Source: Ctena decussata (Eukaryota > Mollusca > Bivalvia > Lucinida > Lucinidae). From it: a DNA stretch of 64,000 nucleotides. The stretch covers positions 23,313,903 through 23,377,902 of the forward strand of contig OZ022506.1 of NCBI GenBank assembly GCA_963989385.1, given 5' to 3'. How positions within the stretch are numbered: the stretch's first letter is position 1; each line of letters starts with the position of its first letter. The position numbers were made by a program, and so were the translations under genes. Shown here one piece after another: positions 33,901 through 40,591 of the stretch. The notes beneath the pieces are model-generated. The model did not search any database, was not told the DNA's origin, and worked only from the letters and a program-made list of their open reading frames with translations.

Positions 33901-36900
33901 TAGCCAACTAAACAGCTTTTTTTCAGAAGGATGGTCTCTAAGCTAGCCCCAATAAAATCAACAAACTGTCAAAGACAAAAAAAAAATAAAAAAAAAATAT
34001 AAACATAAAACAGCAATCATGTACTAAACCAGAATCTGTTACGGAATCACCGAGTTTTTATCTCACACTTCATTCCTTTACTGTTTTGTCCCTACATTGC
34101 AATGTTGTTTTATGTTGACCTTGCTACATTTGATATAATGCTACTTTCATTCAGTTAATTCAAAGTACATTGGTTTATATCAATTGCTGGCGTACCATTA
34201 TGACGGTGACATCGTTGTTAACGGTTATAACTTTATATAAGTAACTGATTATAGAAATGGACACATAAAACAGAGACAAACTAAAATACAAGGATGACTA
34301 TGGACAGATGTAATCAATTGCAACAGAAATACAGGAAAGAACTTACCAAAGAGACAGTATAGCTATGTGTTCTTTGTTCACTAAGACTGATACATAAATA
34401 AGAATAGAAATTTTATGAATATAAAAGGAGGTCGGTCGAATTATACCACACTAGTTAAATAAAAATCGGACTTGTTTTAGATAATTTAATAAAAGCTTAT
34501 CTGTGCCTTTATGTGATTTGCCACATAAATTGGTCCTGCAAATCAGACTGAACTGAAAACTGAAATAAACAAGAGGTCGCTCGGTAGCTTGACATCATAC
34601 AGAACAAAGCATTAAAAATAGAACTCGCTAGAGAAAACAATCTGCTAGCAGAGGACAAAAAAGCTGTTAACGTTAATAGGTAAATTCTGAGGTACTGACA
34701 CTATTAAATCCAAGAACCCACCCAAGACACCATGTGGGAAAAAGACAACACAAAATTACCACCAAAGACATCATCAGCGGCAACCATGTGAACATCTAAT
34801 TCCCGTGTAGGTGGCACCAGGCTAGCCTTAGCATCACAAACAATATATCAACAAGAGCTCCGCTGAACGGGGCCATATACCCCGTTGGGGCTTAAAGTTG
34901 GAAAGACAACAAGAGATGACAGAACTTTTGTCAGTAGCTTAAATCTTCAATGATAAGGCAGCTCCATCATCAGCGGCAGCCATGTGAACATCCATTTCCC
35001 GTGTAGATGGCACCAGGCTAGCCTTAGCATCACAAACACTATATCAACAAGAGCTCCCCGCTGGGGCTTAAAGTTGGAAAGAAAACAAGAGATGACAGAA
35101 CTTTTGTCAGTAGCTTATTTCTTCAATAATCAGGCAGATATAAAACTACAAAACAAACGAAACTTAGTATGTAATTCCTAGAAAATTACAAAAGGGCATA
35201 ATTTCATCAGAACTGAAAGTAGGGTCATGGTTCTTGTTCTCTGCATATCGTCTGATATTTGTACAAACTTGCATGAAGACTTCTTAAACGGATTTAAAGA
35301 TATGGAGCAGACACGAAATTACTTTATGAAAAATACAAAAGTACATATTTCCGTCAAAACTGAAAGTAGGGTTATAGTCCTTTTTCTCTGTACATTGTCT
35401 GGTGATGCTTCATATTTGTATAAACTTTTATGAAGAAATCTTAAGCGGTTTATGAGATTTGGAGCGGACAAATGATGTTACCTTTTGAAGTTTGACATCT
35501 TGACCTTTGTTGGACATTGTTGAAATACAAGTTCTACAAGTTGCCTCGATAAGGTGAACATTGGACTCAAGTTTCAAAAAAATCTTTCAAGAGGTTAAGG
35601 AGTTGACACTAATATAATACGAAATTACAATACGAAAAAAACAAGGGGCGTAATTTTGTTAAAAGTAGAAGTAGCTTTATGGTTCTTTTTCCCTGCACAT
35701 CATCTGATGGTGCTTTTTATGTATACAAACTTTCATGAAGAAATCTTAAAGGGTTTTCGAGATGTAGAGCGGACACGAAACTTATGTGAAATTACTATAC
35801 GAAAAATACAAAGGGACATACTTCCGTCAAAACAGAATAGGGTTATGGTTGTTTTTCTCCGCATATCTTTTGATGGTGCTTTATATTCATACAAACTTTC
35901 ATGAGGAAATCTTAAAGGCCCCATTGCTCTATCAGCATAAAATATTTTATCGTGAAGAATCGCTGCAAGCTTCTCACTACAGTTTCTTCATTGTATGTGA
36001 TCGTGATTGGCCGGCTTTGAAAAATTAATGCGTCCTCGAGTTTCTCGTAAAAAATTTGAAAAAATATCTAGTTCATTTTAGTTGGCAACTTAAATGACCT
36101 ACTTTCGATTTCACACGTATCATTACACGGTATAATACAAGGTACAAGAGGTAACAATACAAGGTACAGGAGATAAAAATACAGTGTACAGTCTAAGAAA
36201 TTACAGTATGCTTTTTTCTGGTTTCGTCACCAGATATTGTCAGGGTCACTGACGAGGCTTTATTAGCCGAAACTACGTAGTCTGGCCCATGTTCCTACTT
36301 CTATATATATCCTCTGCTCTTGAAGGAACTTTTTTAGATTTTGATTTTACCTCACTGCAGCTGGTGTTGTGCCGTGTGGCGGCCGTAAAACGTCTCCCCG
36401 TACATCGTCCATAGTGCAGTTTATATTTTATTTACATCCTTTGAGATCAGAGGATAGCTTCTGAGAAATCTAAAATTTGACATCGATTTAGACTATTATA
36501 CTAGATCATCGTTTTTTATATTATCAGGATCCTTTTGAAACTAATCAGTCTTTGAATCGACTGCCCGATTAAAATTAAGAAATTACAGTATGTTTTATTC
36601 TGGTTTCGTCATCAGATATTGTCAGGGTCACTGGCGTGGCTTTATTAGCCGAAACTACGTAGTCTGGCCCATGTTCCTACTTCTATATATATTCTCTGCT
36701 CTTGAAGGAACTTTTTTAGATTTTAATTTAAGTTTATAAAAATACAATGCAAGGCAAGGATTTCATTCCTTGTCTGGCTGCTGTGTGAGTTAATTGCCCA
36801 ACGGGGAACCAGAAACGAAAACCGTATTTTTACTTTGAGACTTGTCATTTCTTTCAAAATACCTTATTCTCCTTTTTTTTGCCAGTTATATCGCACAAAA

Positions 36901-39900
36901 AGCACAACAACCGATTCTGAAGGCTGTGTCAATTTTATAAGGATTTGTACTTGGGCGATTTTTACCACTGATAGGACTATGGAGACTTTAAACGGTTTTT
37001 GAGATACAAAGCTTACTTGAAATTAATATAAGAGAAATACGAAGGGGCGCAATTTTGTCAGAAAGAAGAGTTATGGTCATTTTTCTCTGAACATCGTCTG
37101 ATGGTATTTTATAATTATACAAACTTTCAGGAAGAAATCTTAAACGGTTTTCGAGATATTGAGCGGACACAGGCTTATATGAAATTACTATATGAAAAAA
37201 ACAAGGGTGCACCATCAAAAATGAAAATAGGGTTATGGTTGTTTGTCTCTGCACATCGTCTGATGGTGCTTTATATTTGTACAAATTTTCATGAAGAAAT
37301 CTGAAACGGTTTTCAAGATATGGAGCGGACATGAAATTTTACCGTGTGACCTTTGACCTCTAAATGTGACCTTGACGTTTTTCTGGCATCATGGAACTAT
37401 AAGTTCTGCACATCGTCTCGATAAGGCAACCATTTCATCCAAGTTTCAAAAACACCTTTCAAGAGGTTAAGGAGATATGGAGCGGACACGAACAGTTAAC
37501 GGACAGATAGACGGACGGACAAACAGACAGACGGACAGACAGACAGACGGACGGACGGAGGTCACGAAATAATACGACCCGTCTTCGACATAGCAACAAA
37601 CAACAAATAAAACAACCAAGAAGAACCAAAATAGAAGTGCCGCCTTGGGACGGCAAGTAAAGAAATTTCTGGGGGTTTAACCCGTTTGCGGTCGCGACCA
37701 ACCCTCACCCTTGCTTCTGTCTTGGATCTAATTCTAGGAAGAGGTCAAGGTGCTGAACAGAAGCAAGTTTCAAAAGCAGAGGAGGCAGAGGCGGTCCAAG
37801 TCAAGGACAATGGAAAAAAAATCATGAAATAAAAAAATAAAAAAAGACGACCAAAACGACATGCAGCCATTCGGGATCCTGAAAATTCGAAACACAAAAC
37901 ATCGGAAAATTAACTCTGTGGCGGGAATGTCATGGAAGCGTCGTGATTTTATCGCACATTCAACTCTTTTATTATTTTGTTTTATATCTACATTGCAAAT
38001 TTGTTTTGTTTACCTTGTTACAGTTGATATAATGCTAGTAACAGCCTGTTCATTCAAAGTATCAATTGCTGGCGTAACGGTATATGACCGGGACGTCGTT
38101 GTTAAGGGTGATAACCTTATAAGTAACTGATGATAGAAGACGACTCATAAAACAGAGACAACTTAAAATACAGTGAGCAGTGTGGACTGGTGTAATAAAT
38201 TGCGGCAGAACTGTAGGATAGAACTTACCAAAGAGACGGTATAGGTAAGTGTTCTTTGTTCATTAAGATTGACAGAGAAATAATGATAGAAATTTAAGTG
38301 ATATAAAAGAATATCAATCAACTTTACAACACCAGTAAAGCAATATAAATCTGTCTTGTTTAATATACTAAAATAAACACTTGTATAAACAATCTGTGCC
38401 TGTATAAGTTTCGCCACGGAAGCAGCACTTGAAATTGTCAGCAATAGATTTACCGGAAGACTTTTAAAAAAAACACTTGTATAGCTCACAGGAGCCCAGT
38501 CGCCAATATCAAACAACTACTCATACAAACAATAAAGTTTCTCTCTATATAATATAAATATCAACACGGACTGACATCTTCCATTTTATCGGCATCGTTC
38601 TATATATTGGTTCCCGGTTTACTAATAAAACGCCGCACAATTTAAAAACCAATCCGATAAAAATTCGACAAACGTTCGAGGGAAAAACAAATTATTTCTG
38701 ATTCCATTTTGGACGTTATATCTTTGGCTTTTCATAACTACTCATGTCGTTTTCAAGTTTTTCAGACGTCCAATTCAAATTTGAATTTTACAGGTTTACA
38801 AACACGTCATCGGATTGGTTCTTTTATTGTTACGGCGTTATATAGGTAAGCGGGAACCAATGTAAAGAACGTTGCGGATAAAATGGCAGCCGTCTTTCCT
38901 TGTTGGCATTTATATTATAGAGAGAAAGCCTATGTTAGTTCATTGTTTGTTCGTTGGGTAGTTGTAGGATACCTAAAATATAGCTACAAAGAAAGAGTCA
39001 CTTTCAGAGATACCAGACATCCAATAGCTCCAAGAGGAAAAGTGAACAAACAAATTAGGACATATACGTTTCTTGAAAAAAGTATAAAACAGGAAAATAA
39101 TCATCCCTCTTTTCTCCAATAAAATGAATACAACGCAAGACGGGACTTAACAAGCATAATGGCAAGTCACCAACAAAGTTACACACTATGACGAAAACCC
39201 TATAGCTAGTGTCCAAAAAGCCAAATCCAGAACGCACAATTTAAGGACCATCTCTTAAATTGTTTGTGCGTGCGTTCTTTCGTGTACTGCTGTCAATATA
39301 TGAATATTCTTCTGTCCTGTTTGGACATGATATTGGATCTGATTGTTTAGGGAATTGTTTATCGGATATTAAGTCGTCTGATTTGCTTTAAAGCTTTCTT
39401 CCGCACCAATGAACAAACACAGTAAACGTTGTCCGTTAATATAAGTAGTTTTTTTTTAGACTAAAACTTACCTGATAAACACTTTGATTTTGTAGAATCG
39501 ATGTTAATCTTGGTTGGTAAAATGAATACTGATCCATACTAATATCCTGTCCACTAGACCTGGAATTGTGATGTAATGTCCTTCTTTCATCTACATCATC
39601 TGACGGTTGGGCTATGATCGTTCGATGTAAAGGAGCTGCTGTAAAACTAGACAATCTCTTTGTTTTATGTTCAAGGCGCTTGTAGCCGGCAGGGTCAAGA
39701 CTTACTGGTCTTGCTGCCAAAACGTCCCGAGGTGATCTTTTGCTGTTAGTGATATAGCGAAGGTCATTGTCGATCGAGCCAGCAAATGTGTTATGGTAAA
39801 TGTCAAAATAAACTGTCGCTGATGTCTCATAACTGATATCAGTAACAGCGTTGAGGAAGTTATTACCAGAACCTACATCGTAGAGAACTTTTGATTCTCG

Positions 39901-40503
39901 TCTGTATATCAAAATGGGGAGGCCAATGTTTGCCTTTTTCGTTTCATCTGAATTTATTCTACGCATACATTTTTCATGCAAGCAGAAATTAAGGTCTACG
40001 TATATATAAATTGTCTTACTGGAAACAAAGAGCAATTGATTGTCTCCTAAGAAACTAGCTATTGAAGCCACACTTTTTGTTGTAAAACAGTCATTACACG
40101 GCATTCCCTTTATCAAAATTAAAGATTTACATATGGGACCATGAATGCGAGGTCTGTTGTTTCCTGTTACTTCGCATGAACTTGTAAGATATTTCCTCTC
40201 CCAGGCAGGTATTCTGTCTGCTGTTATGTCTACTTTATTTTTTGTTTCAGTGGAATTAAGTAACAAATAGTTCAGAAACGTCTTCTCTACTTTGCAATTA
40301 TGTTGGTAATGCCAAAGCAAGGAATTCCTATACGGAGTCAGCCAAGAGCCAATACACATGTCGGCATCACCATAAATACCGTATTTGAGCTGTGATGACA
40401 CTGCCATTTTCTCTTTGATGATTTGTATGGGGACATGCATGTCAGTAGGAAATAGATTCATTGATACATCTGTATCCTCAGCTTGCGCATTTAGCTTTGC
40501 CAT
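17063..40503 (-). CDS. IAP/BIRC-family protein with novel N-terminal domain
   Basis: Eight minus-strand coding exons join to 683 codons plus stop: 39,472-40,503; 32,923-33,073; 29,963-30,114; 28,395-28,473; 27,754-27,909; 24,641-24,822; 20,352-20,445; 17,063-17,268. All introns are GT..AG and all phases agree. Residues 1-344 are a lineage-specific or divergent region (see exon 1). BIR1 spans about 366-435 with C402-x2-C405-x16-H422-x6-C429; BIR2 about 497-570 with C531-x2-C534-x16-H551-x6-C558 and a GGLQKW...RWFP groove like XIAP BIR3, so an IAP-binding-motif type BIR. The RING (C636, C639, C651, H653, C657, C660, C667, C670) ends KTFMS, the form needed for dimeric E3 activity in cIAP/XIAP (family knowledge). 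Expected role: ubiquitin ligase restraining caspases or immune signalling. The 3' polyadenylation site and upstream 5' exon were not found. Exon structure is confident; joining exon 1 to the rest is less so. Confidence 0.8.
17697..17775 (+). repeat. Retrozyme interior fragment without ribozyme
   Basis: CACTGTAGCTGG and the GCCGCAAAACGTCTCCCCGT block match the interior of the retrozyme monomers at 25,446-25,520 and 36,350-36,425. No hammerhead core is present next to it. It directly abuts the palindrome at 17,776. Confidence 0.65.
17776..18002. mobile_element. Long palindrome FB5
   Basis: Arms of about 110 bp around a 5-nt centre (17,887-17,891). The inner arms (GGAGATTCCCTACAACTATG... and its complement) pair almost perfectly; the outer ends (CTGGGGCCGTA / TACGGCCCCAG) pair with small interruptions. 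It lies in the last intron of the IAP gene. Confidence 0.9.
18003..19103. other. Intron DNA, nothing recognised
   Basis: Part of the last IAP intron. Contains a TTGCAC...GTGCAA-like hairpin near 18,145-18,170 and an A-run at about 18,892-18,920. No gene seen. Confidence 0.5.
19104..19372 (+). mobile_element. SINE with AATC tail and 11-bp target duplication
   Basis: ACAGGAGTGGC occurs at 19,104-19,114 and again at 19,362-19,372, an exact 11-bp duplication. The insert ends in GACTGAAATACTGT...TGTTAAACCTAAAA and four AATC repeats, the tail type of molluscan SINEs. The head has no clear A/B box, so it may be 5'-truncated or belong to another head type. The exact duplication indicates a relatively recent insertion. 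Overlapping ORFs are incidental. Confidence 0.8.
19942..20103 (+). CDS. Possible terminal exon of unknown gene
   Basis: After an acceptor-like TTTTGATGCAG an open frame reads YPTKRPAYSSPDKEARLYYQ and continues to EWRN-stop at 20,103, with a helical heptad look. AATAAA follows near 20,240. It is antisense to the IAP gene, inside its last intron. No family is recognised and no upstream exon was found; it may be noise or a dead repeat. Confidence 0.25.
   Translation, partial: YPTKRPAYSSPDKEARLYYQRLFDALDRLLRSYEDLYKGRNSSNKTLNTEWRN
20352..20445 (-). CDS. IAP exon 7: linker before RING
   Basis: Acceptor TTTCTTTAG|GAAGG; donor AACTG|GTTTGT; 94 nt, phase 0 to 1. Encodes EGASSGMIDFTAEQTENIV..., an acidic helical linker. 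It fits in phase with both neighbours. Confidence 0.72.
20620..22385 (+). pseudogene. Penelope-like reverse transcriptase (decayed)
   Basis: Three frame blocks form one RT: 20,624-20,917 (WPNHLRFSFFD, STYDFSTLYTTLP), a middle block with IVGIPMGTNCTPLVADLFL (about 21,100-21,160) and 21,181-21,942 with the catalytic SRYLDDLLN (about 21,240) and FLDLHLS, ending LVVNPITVDNFAVLFNCTPV. A TAA stop after KKLIN and a small insertion after CYERD break the frame. The GIPMGTN and YLDD motifs are what I associate with Penelope-like elements. The 3' region ends in AATAAAATAAAAAA near 22,366. It lies antisense in the intron between IAP exons 6 and 7. Confidence 0.75.
22079..22191 (+). ncRNA. Hammerhead-like motif in the Penelope 3' region (weak)
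   Basis: GTC at 22,086-22,088 is followed by GAGTC (22,089), which can pair with GACTC (22,146-22,150) just before CTGATGAG (22,152-22,159); CGAAC follows at 22,181 and CCAA pairs back to TTGG upstream of the GTC. One A of the conserved GAAA is missing, one extra T separates stem I from CTGATGA, and stem II is poor. If real it is probably inactive. Confidence 0.25.
22640..23338 (-). pseudogene. LINE reverse transcriptase fragment
   Basis: Minus-strand reading: FFLERIMSDAVEDYDGTIS, GGRTITSLLFADHIDALAEE (about 23,085-23,215; the RT catalytic F.DD is FADH here, so dead), then frame-broken matches to the thumb and a REHVTDEDVRRKI block ending near 22,640. The following part of this protein is represented by the fragment at 345-709. 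Confidence 0.75.
23339..24480. other. Penelope 3' fragment, then plain intron
   Basis: 23,340-23,450 repeats the Penelope 3' block (AGTTATT...CCAAGGCGGCACTTC, as at 22,262-22,330). The rest of the intron to 24,480 shows nothing recognisable. Confidence 0.55.
24641..24822 (-). CDS. IAP exon 6: zinc-binding half of BIR2
   Basis: Acceptor CTATTCAG|GTTTTA; donor GAAGCG|GTAAAA; 182 nt, phase 1 to 0. Encodes VVRCYVCDGGLQKW...EHARWFPHC and the following helix IKGEDFIELV. An upstream alternative donor (CTG|GTCAGA) would also keep phase 0. Confidence 0.88.
25340..25384 (+). ncRNA. Type I hammerhead ribozyme motif R1a
   Basis: Stem I GGGTC(A), core CTGACGA (25,346-25,352), stem II GGC with TTTATTA loop and GCT (25,353-25,365), GAAA (25,366-25,369), stem III ACTA-CG-TAGT, cleavage C at 25,379, then GGCCC. 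Compared with R2a it lacks the U at the first stem I position after the cleavage site and has a G-U closing stem II; the core residues are intact. Confidence 0.8.
25724..25768 (+). ncRNA. Type I hammerhead ribozyme motif R1b
   Basis: Identical in core and stems to R1a: CTGACGA at 25,730-25,736, GAAA at 25,750-25,753, cleavage C at 25,763. It shares R1a's missing stem I base and GCT stem II, so both arose from one template. Confidence 0.8.
25968..26658 (+). repeat. Nested array element, ~148-bp units
   Basis: Begins with the hairpin CCACCGCCGAAGGCGGAGG and a GTCCGTCTGTCTGTCC microsatellite (about 25,998-26,085). Four units follow (near 26,089, 26,236, 26,384, 26,535) with GAGCCATAACTAAGTAACCA and CATGAGTTATTGCCCTTT. 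It interrupts the surrounding 160-bp array between GGCCCTTTTT and GGTTTCCG. Confidence 0.75.
27001..27753. other. Intron DNA, nothing recognised
   Basis: Plain sequence between the array and IAP exon 5. Confidence 0.5.
27754..27909 (-). CDS. IAP exon 5: first half of BIR2
   Basis: Acceptor AATTTTTAG|AAAATG; donor CACTG|GTTCGT (a weak donor); 156 nt, phase 1 to 1. Encodes a Pro-rich lead (PVPPRSPQY) then VRISSFSKWPRD...LAEAGFFYT. Confidence 0.85.
28395..28473 (-). CDS. IAP exon 4: linker
   Basis: Acceptor ATATTACAG|GCTTC; donor GTGCTG|GTAAGT; 79 nt, phase 0 to 1. Encodes a Ser/Thr/Asn-rich stretch (ASFLSNNVVSTQESV...) between the BIRs. Supported mainly by splice sites and perfect phase fit with neighbours. 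Confidence 0.75.
29037..29440. mobile_element. Foldback FB6 with trailing CGTCA-rich part
   Basis: 29,037-29,187 is a palindrome: AGCTCTAGCAGTGAATTGTT... returns as ...AACAATTCAATGCTAGAGCT, with ATCACGAGCGCGGAGCGCGAG at the centre. After it, CGTCTCAAAACGTCACAAAA and TGACGTCAGCAATTAGAC lead to a third copy of AAACAGTGAATTGTTG (about 29,429), so the element may extend to about 29,440. Confidence 0.75.
29441..32922. other. IAP introns with Penelope fragments
   Basis: Apart from exon 3 (29,963-30,114), this holds a weak retrozyme-interior-like scrap near 30,180-30,215, a pyrimidine tract at 30,262-30,305, a minus-strand Penelope 3' block at about 31,430-31,500 (AAGTGCCACATTGGAACGG) and a plus-strand piece of the Penelope RT C-terminus at 31,676-31,790 (reading CLVANPIVV..FAS..NCTPMG). 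The rest shows nothing. Confidence 0.55.
29963..30114 (-). CDS. IAP exon 3: zinc-binding half of BIR1
   Basis: Acceptor GGTTACAG|GCAACG; donor ATAAAG|GTATGC; 152 nt, phase 1 to 0. Encodes NGDLIRCYCCGIGLKDW...HVRYSPDC, with all four zinc ligands in standard BIR spacing. Confidence 0.9.
32923..33073 (-). CDS. IAP exon 2: first half of BIR1
   Basis: Acceptor TTTACAG|GAAAGC; donor ATACAG|GTAGCA; 151 nt, phase 0 to 1. Encodes RRSSFVGRW...VLCGFFYT, the first helix-rich half of a BIR domain. The codon for Gly after FYT is split across the intron, the same place as in exon 5. Confidence 0.88.
33074..33955. other. Intron DNA, nothing recognised
   Basis: First part of the 6.4-kb intron after exon 1 in transcript order reversed; short ORFs only. 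Confidence 0.45.
33960..34560. repeat. Intronic direct duplication, copy 1
   Basis: About 600 bp here match 37,810-38,420 in the same orientation (shared landmarks TCAATTGCTGGCGTA, TAAGTAACTGAT, ACATAAAACAGAGACAA, AACTTACCAAAGAGAC, CTGTGCCT). On the minus strand an exon-like 40-nt interval (34,347-34,386) lies between TATCAG and GTAAGT; 40 nt would break the IAP phase, so it is not a standard coding exon. Confidence 0.7.
34765..35145 (+). repeat. Two-unit tandem duplication, ~205 bp
   Basis: CATCATCAGCGGCAACCATG and GGCACCAGGCTAGCCTTAGC occur in both units, along with ACAAGAGCTCC and AAGAGATGACAGAACTTTTG. The second unit lacks the GAACGGGGCCATATACCCCG hairpin part. It leads into the array that starts at about 35,170. 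Confidence 0.75.
36243..36288 (+). ncRNA. Canonical type I hammerhead ribozyme R2a
   Basis: Stem I GGGTCA (36,243-36,248) pairs fully with TGGCCC (36,283-36,288, one G-U). Core CTGACGA 36,249-36,255; stem II GGC/GCC around loop TTTATTA; GAAA 36,269-36,272; stem III ACTA/TAGT with a 2-nt CG loop; cleavage after C36,282. Every conserved core position is present, so self-cleavage is predicted. Very short stem III is usual for animal type I hammerheads, which often work as dimers (family knowledge). Confidence 0.88.
36625..36670 (+). ncRNA. Mutated hammerhead ribozyme R2b
   Basis: Same stems as R2a, but the core reads CTGGCGT (36,631-36,637) instead of CTGACGA: two essential purines are changed. 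GAAA and the GTC cleavage site (C36,664) remain. Predicted inactive. Confidence 0.8.
37566..37700 (-). repeat. Penelope-like 3' fragment
   Basis: On the minus strand, GGTTAAACCCCCAGAAATTT and GTCCCAAGGCGGCACTTC match the Penelope 3' region at 22,248-22,310. No coding part is attached. Confidence 0.65.
37810..38420. repeat. Intronic direct duplication, copy 2
   Basis: Paralogue of 33,960-34,560. The donor-like GTAAGT on the minus strand (38,223-38,228) is kept but the acceptor AG of copy 1 is changed to AA, so the 40-nt exon-like unit is broken here. Confidence 0.7.
38577..38890. mobile_element. Inverted-repeat MITE FB8
   Basis: Arms of about 90 bp: CATTTTATCGGCATCGTTC, TATTGGTTCCCGGTTTA, AACGCCG and ACCAATCCG return in reverse order and complement at 38,803-38,890. 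The non-arm centre is about 130 bp. It lies in intron 1 of the IAP gene, about 0.6 kb from exon 1. Confidence 0.8.
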
Positions 40504-40591
40504 CGCGTGTACAAGTCCATAAATTCTGCACAACTATCCTCCGTTTAGACTGTTAATTTCTCCTCCCTATTTTGCAAGTGAACCCAGTGTT
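39472..40591 (-). CDS. IAP exon 1: AID/APOBEC-like domain candidate
   Basis: Acceptor TTTTTTCAG|AACAC at 40,591 shows a further 5' exon exists. An in-frame TAG precedes the first ATG at 40,503 (context GCGATGG); coding continues 344 codons to the strong donor CAG|GTAAGT at 39,472, phase 0. The domain has hairpin-like strands (KYGIYGDADMCIG, residues 40-52), then C70-K-V-E73-K-T-F-L-N-Y-L, and later LILIKGMPCNDC (128-139) followed by IASFLGDNQLLF and IYIYVDLNFC. AID/APOBEC deaminases show H-x-E..FL.Y and S.PC..C..FL in this order. Here the His is Lys71 and the spacing from E73 to P135 (61 residues) is longer than usual, so activity is doubtful. No other family is recognised. Confidence 0.6.
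40491..40520 (-). promoter_or_regulatory. Nine-codon uORF overlapping the IAP start
   Basis: An out-of-frame ATG at 40,520 in weak context (TTTATGG) opens nine codons and stops at TAA ending 40,491, running across the main ATG at 40,501-40,503. The main start has G at -3 and G at +4. Leaky scanning would be needed for full-length protein, so the uORF could damp translation (inference). Confidence 0.5.

Larger units (their letters stand above)
36195..36727 (+). mobile_element. Retrozyme R2: two hammerheads, 382-nt monomer
   Basis: Direct repeats (AAGAAATTACAGTATG... to ...TTTTTTAGATTTT) at about 36,195-36,345 and 36,575-36,727 flank the same interior as R1. Cleavage positions C36,282 and C36,664 are 382 nt apart. 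ATAAAAATACA occurs on both sides (about 36,171 and 36,738), possibly a target duplication, although that site is itself locally repetitive. Confidence 0.82.
35912..36991. mobile_element. TTAA-flanked MITE, copy T1b, with proven target
   Basis: Flanks read GAAATC-TTAA-[element]-TTAA-ACGG. Neighbouring array units hold the uninterrupted sequence GAAATCTTAAACGG (for example near 37,137), an empty site showing that TTAA was duplicated. Element ends are AGGCCCCATTGCTC and CTATGGAGACT. A retrozyme (36,195-36,727) is nested inside. Confidence 0.88.
35170..37560 (+). repeat. Tandem-array element (GGAGCGGACA family) split by MITE
   Basis: Units of about 150-160 bp share GATATGGAGCGGACACGAAA, GAAGAAATCTTAAACGG and TTATGGTTCTTTTTCTCTGC. 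Clear units lie near 35,170, 35,330, 35,620, 35,780, 37,010 and 37,170. A GACAGACGGACGG microsatellite (37,501-37,560) ends it. Between 35,912 and 36,991 the array is interrupted by a TTAA MITE that itself contains a retrozyme. The same family is at 51,352-52,672 (inverted) and 61,080-61,938. Confidence 0.8.

Noticed and set aside
34347..34386. Extra IAP exon between exon 1 and exon 2
   Set aside because: Forty nucleotides would put exon 2 out of frame, whereas direct joining keeps phase 0 on both sides.
38163..38516. 117-codon ORF on the minus strand
   Set aside because: It lies across the duplicated intron block; the paralogous copy does not keep the frame, and composition is AT-driven.
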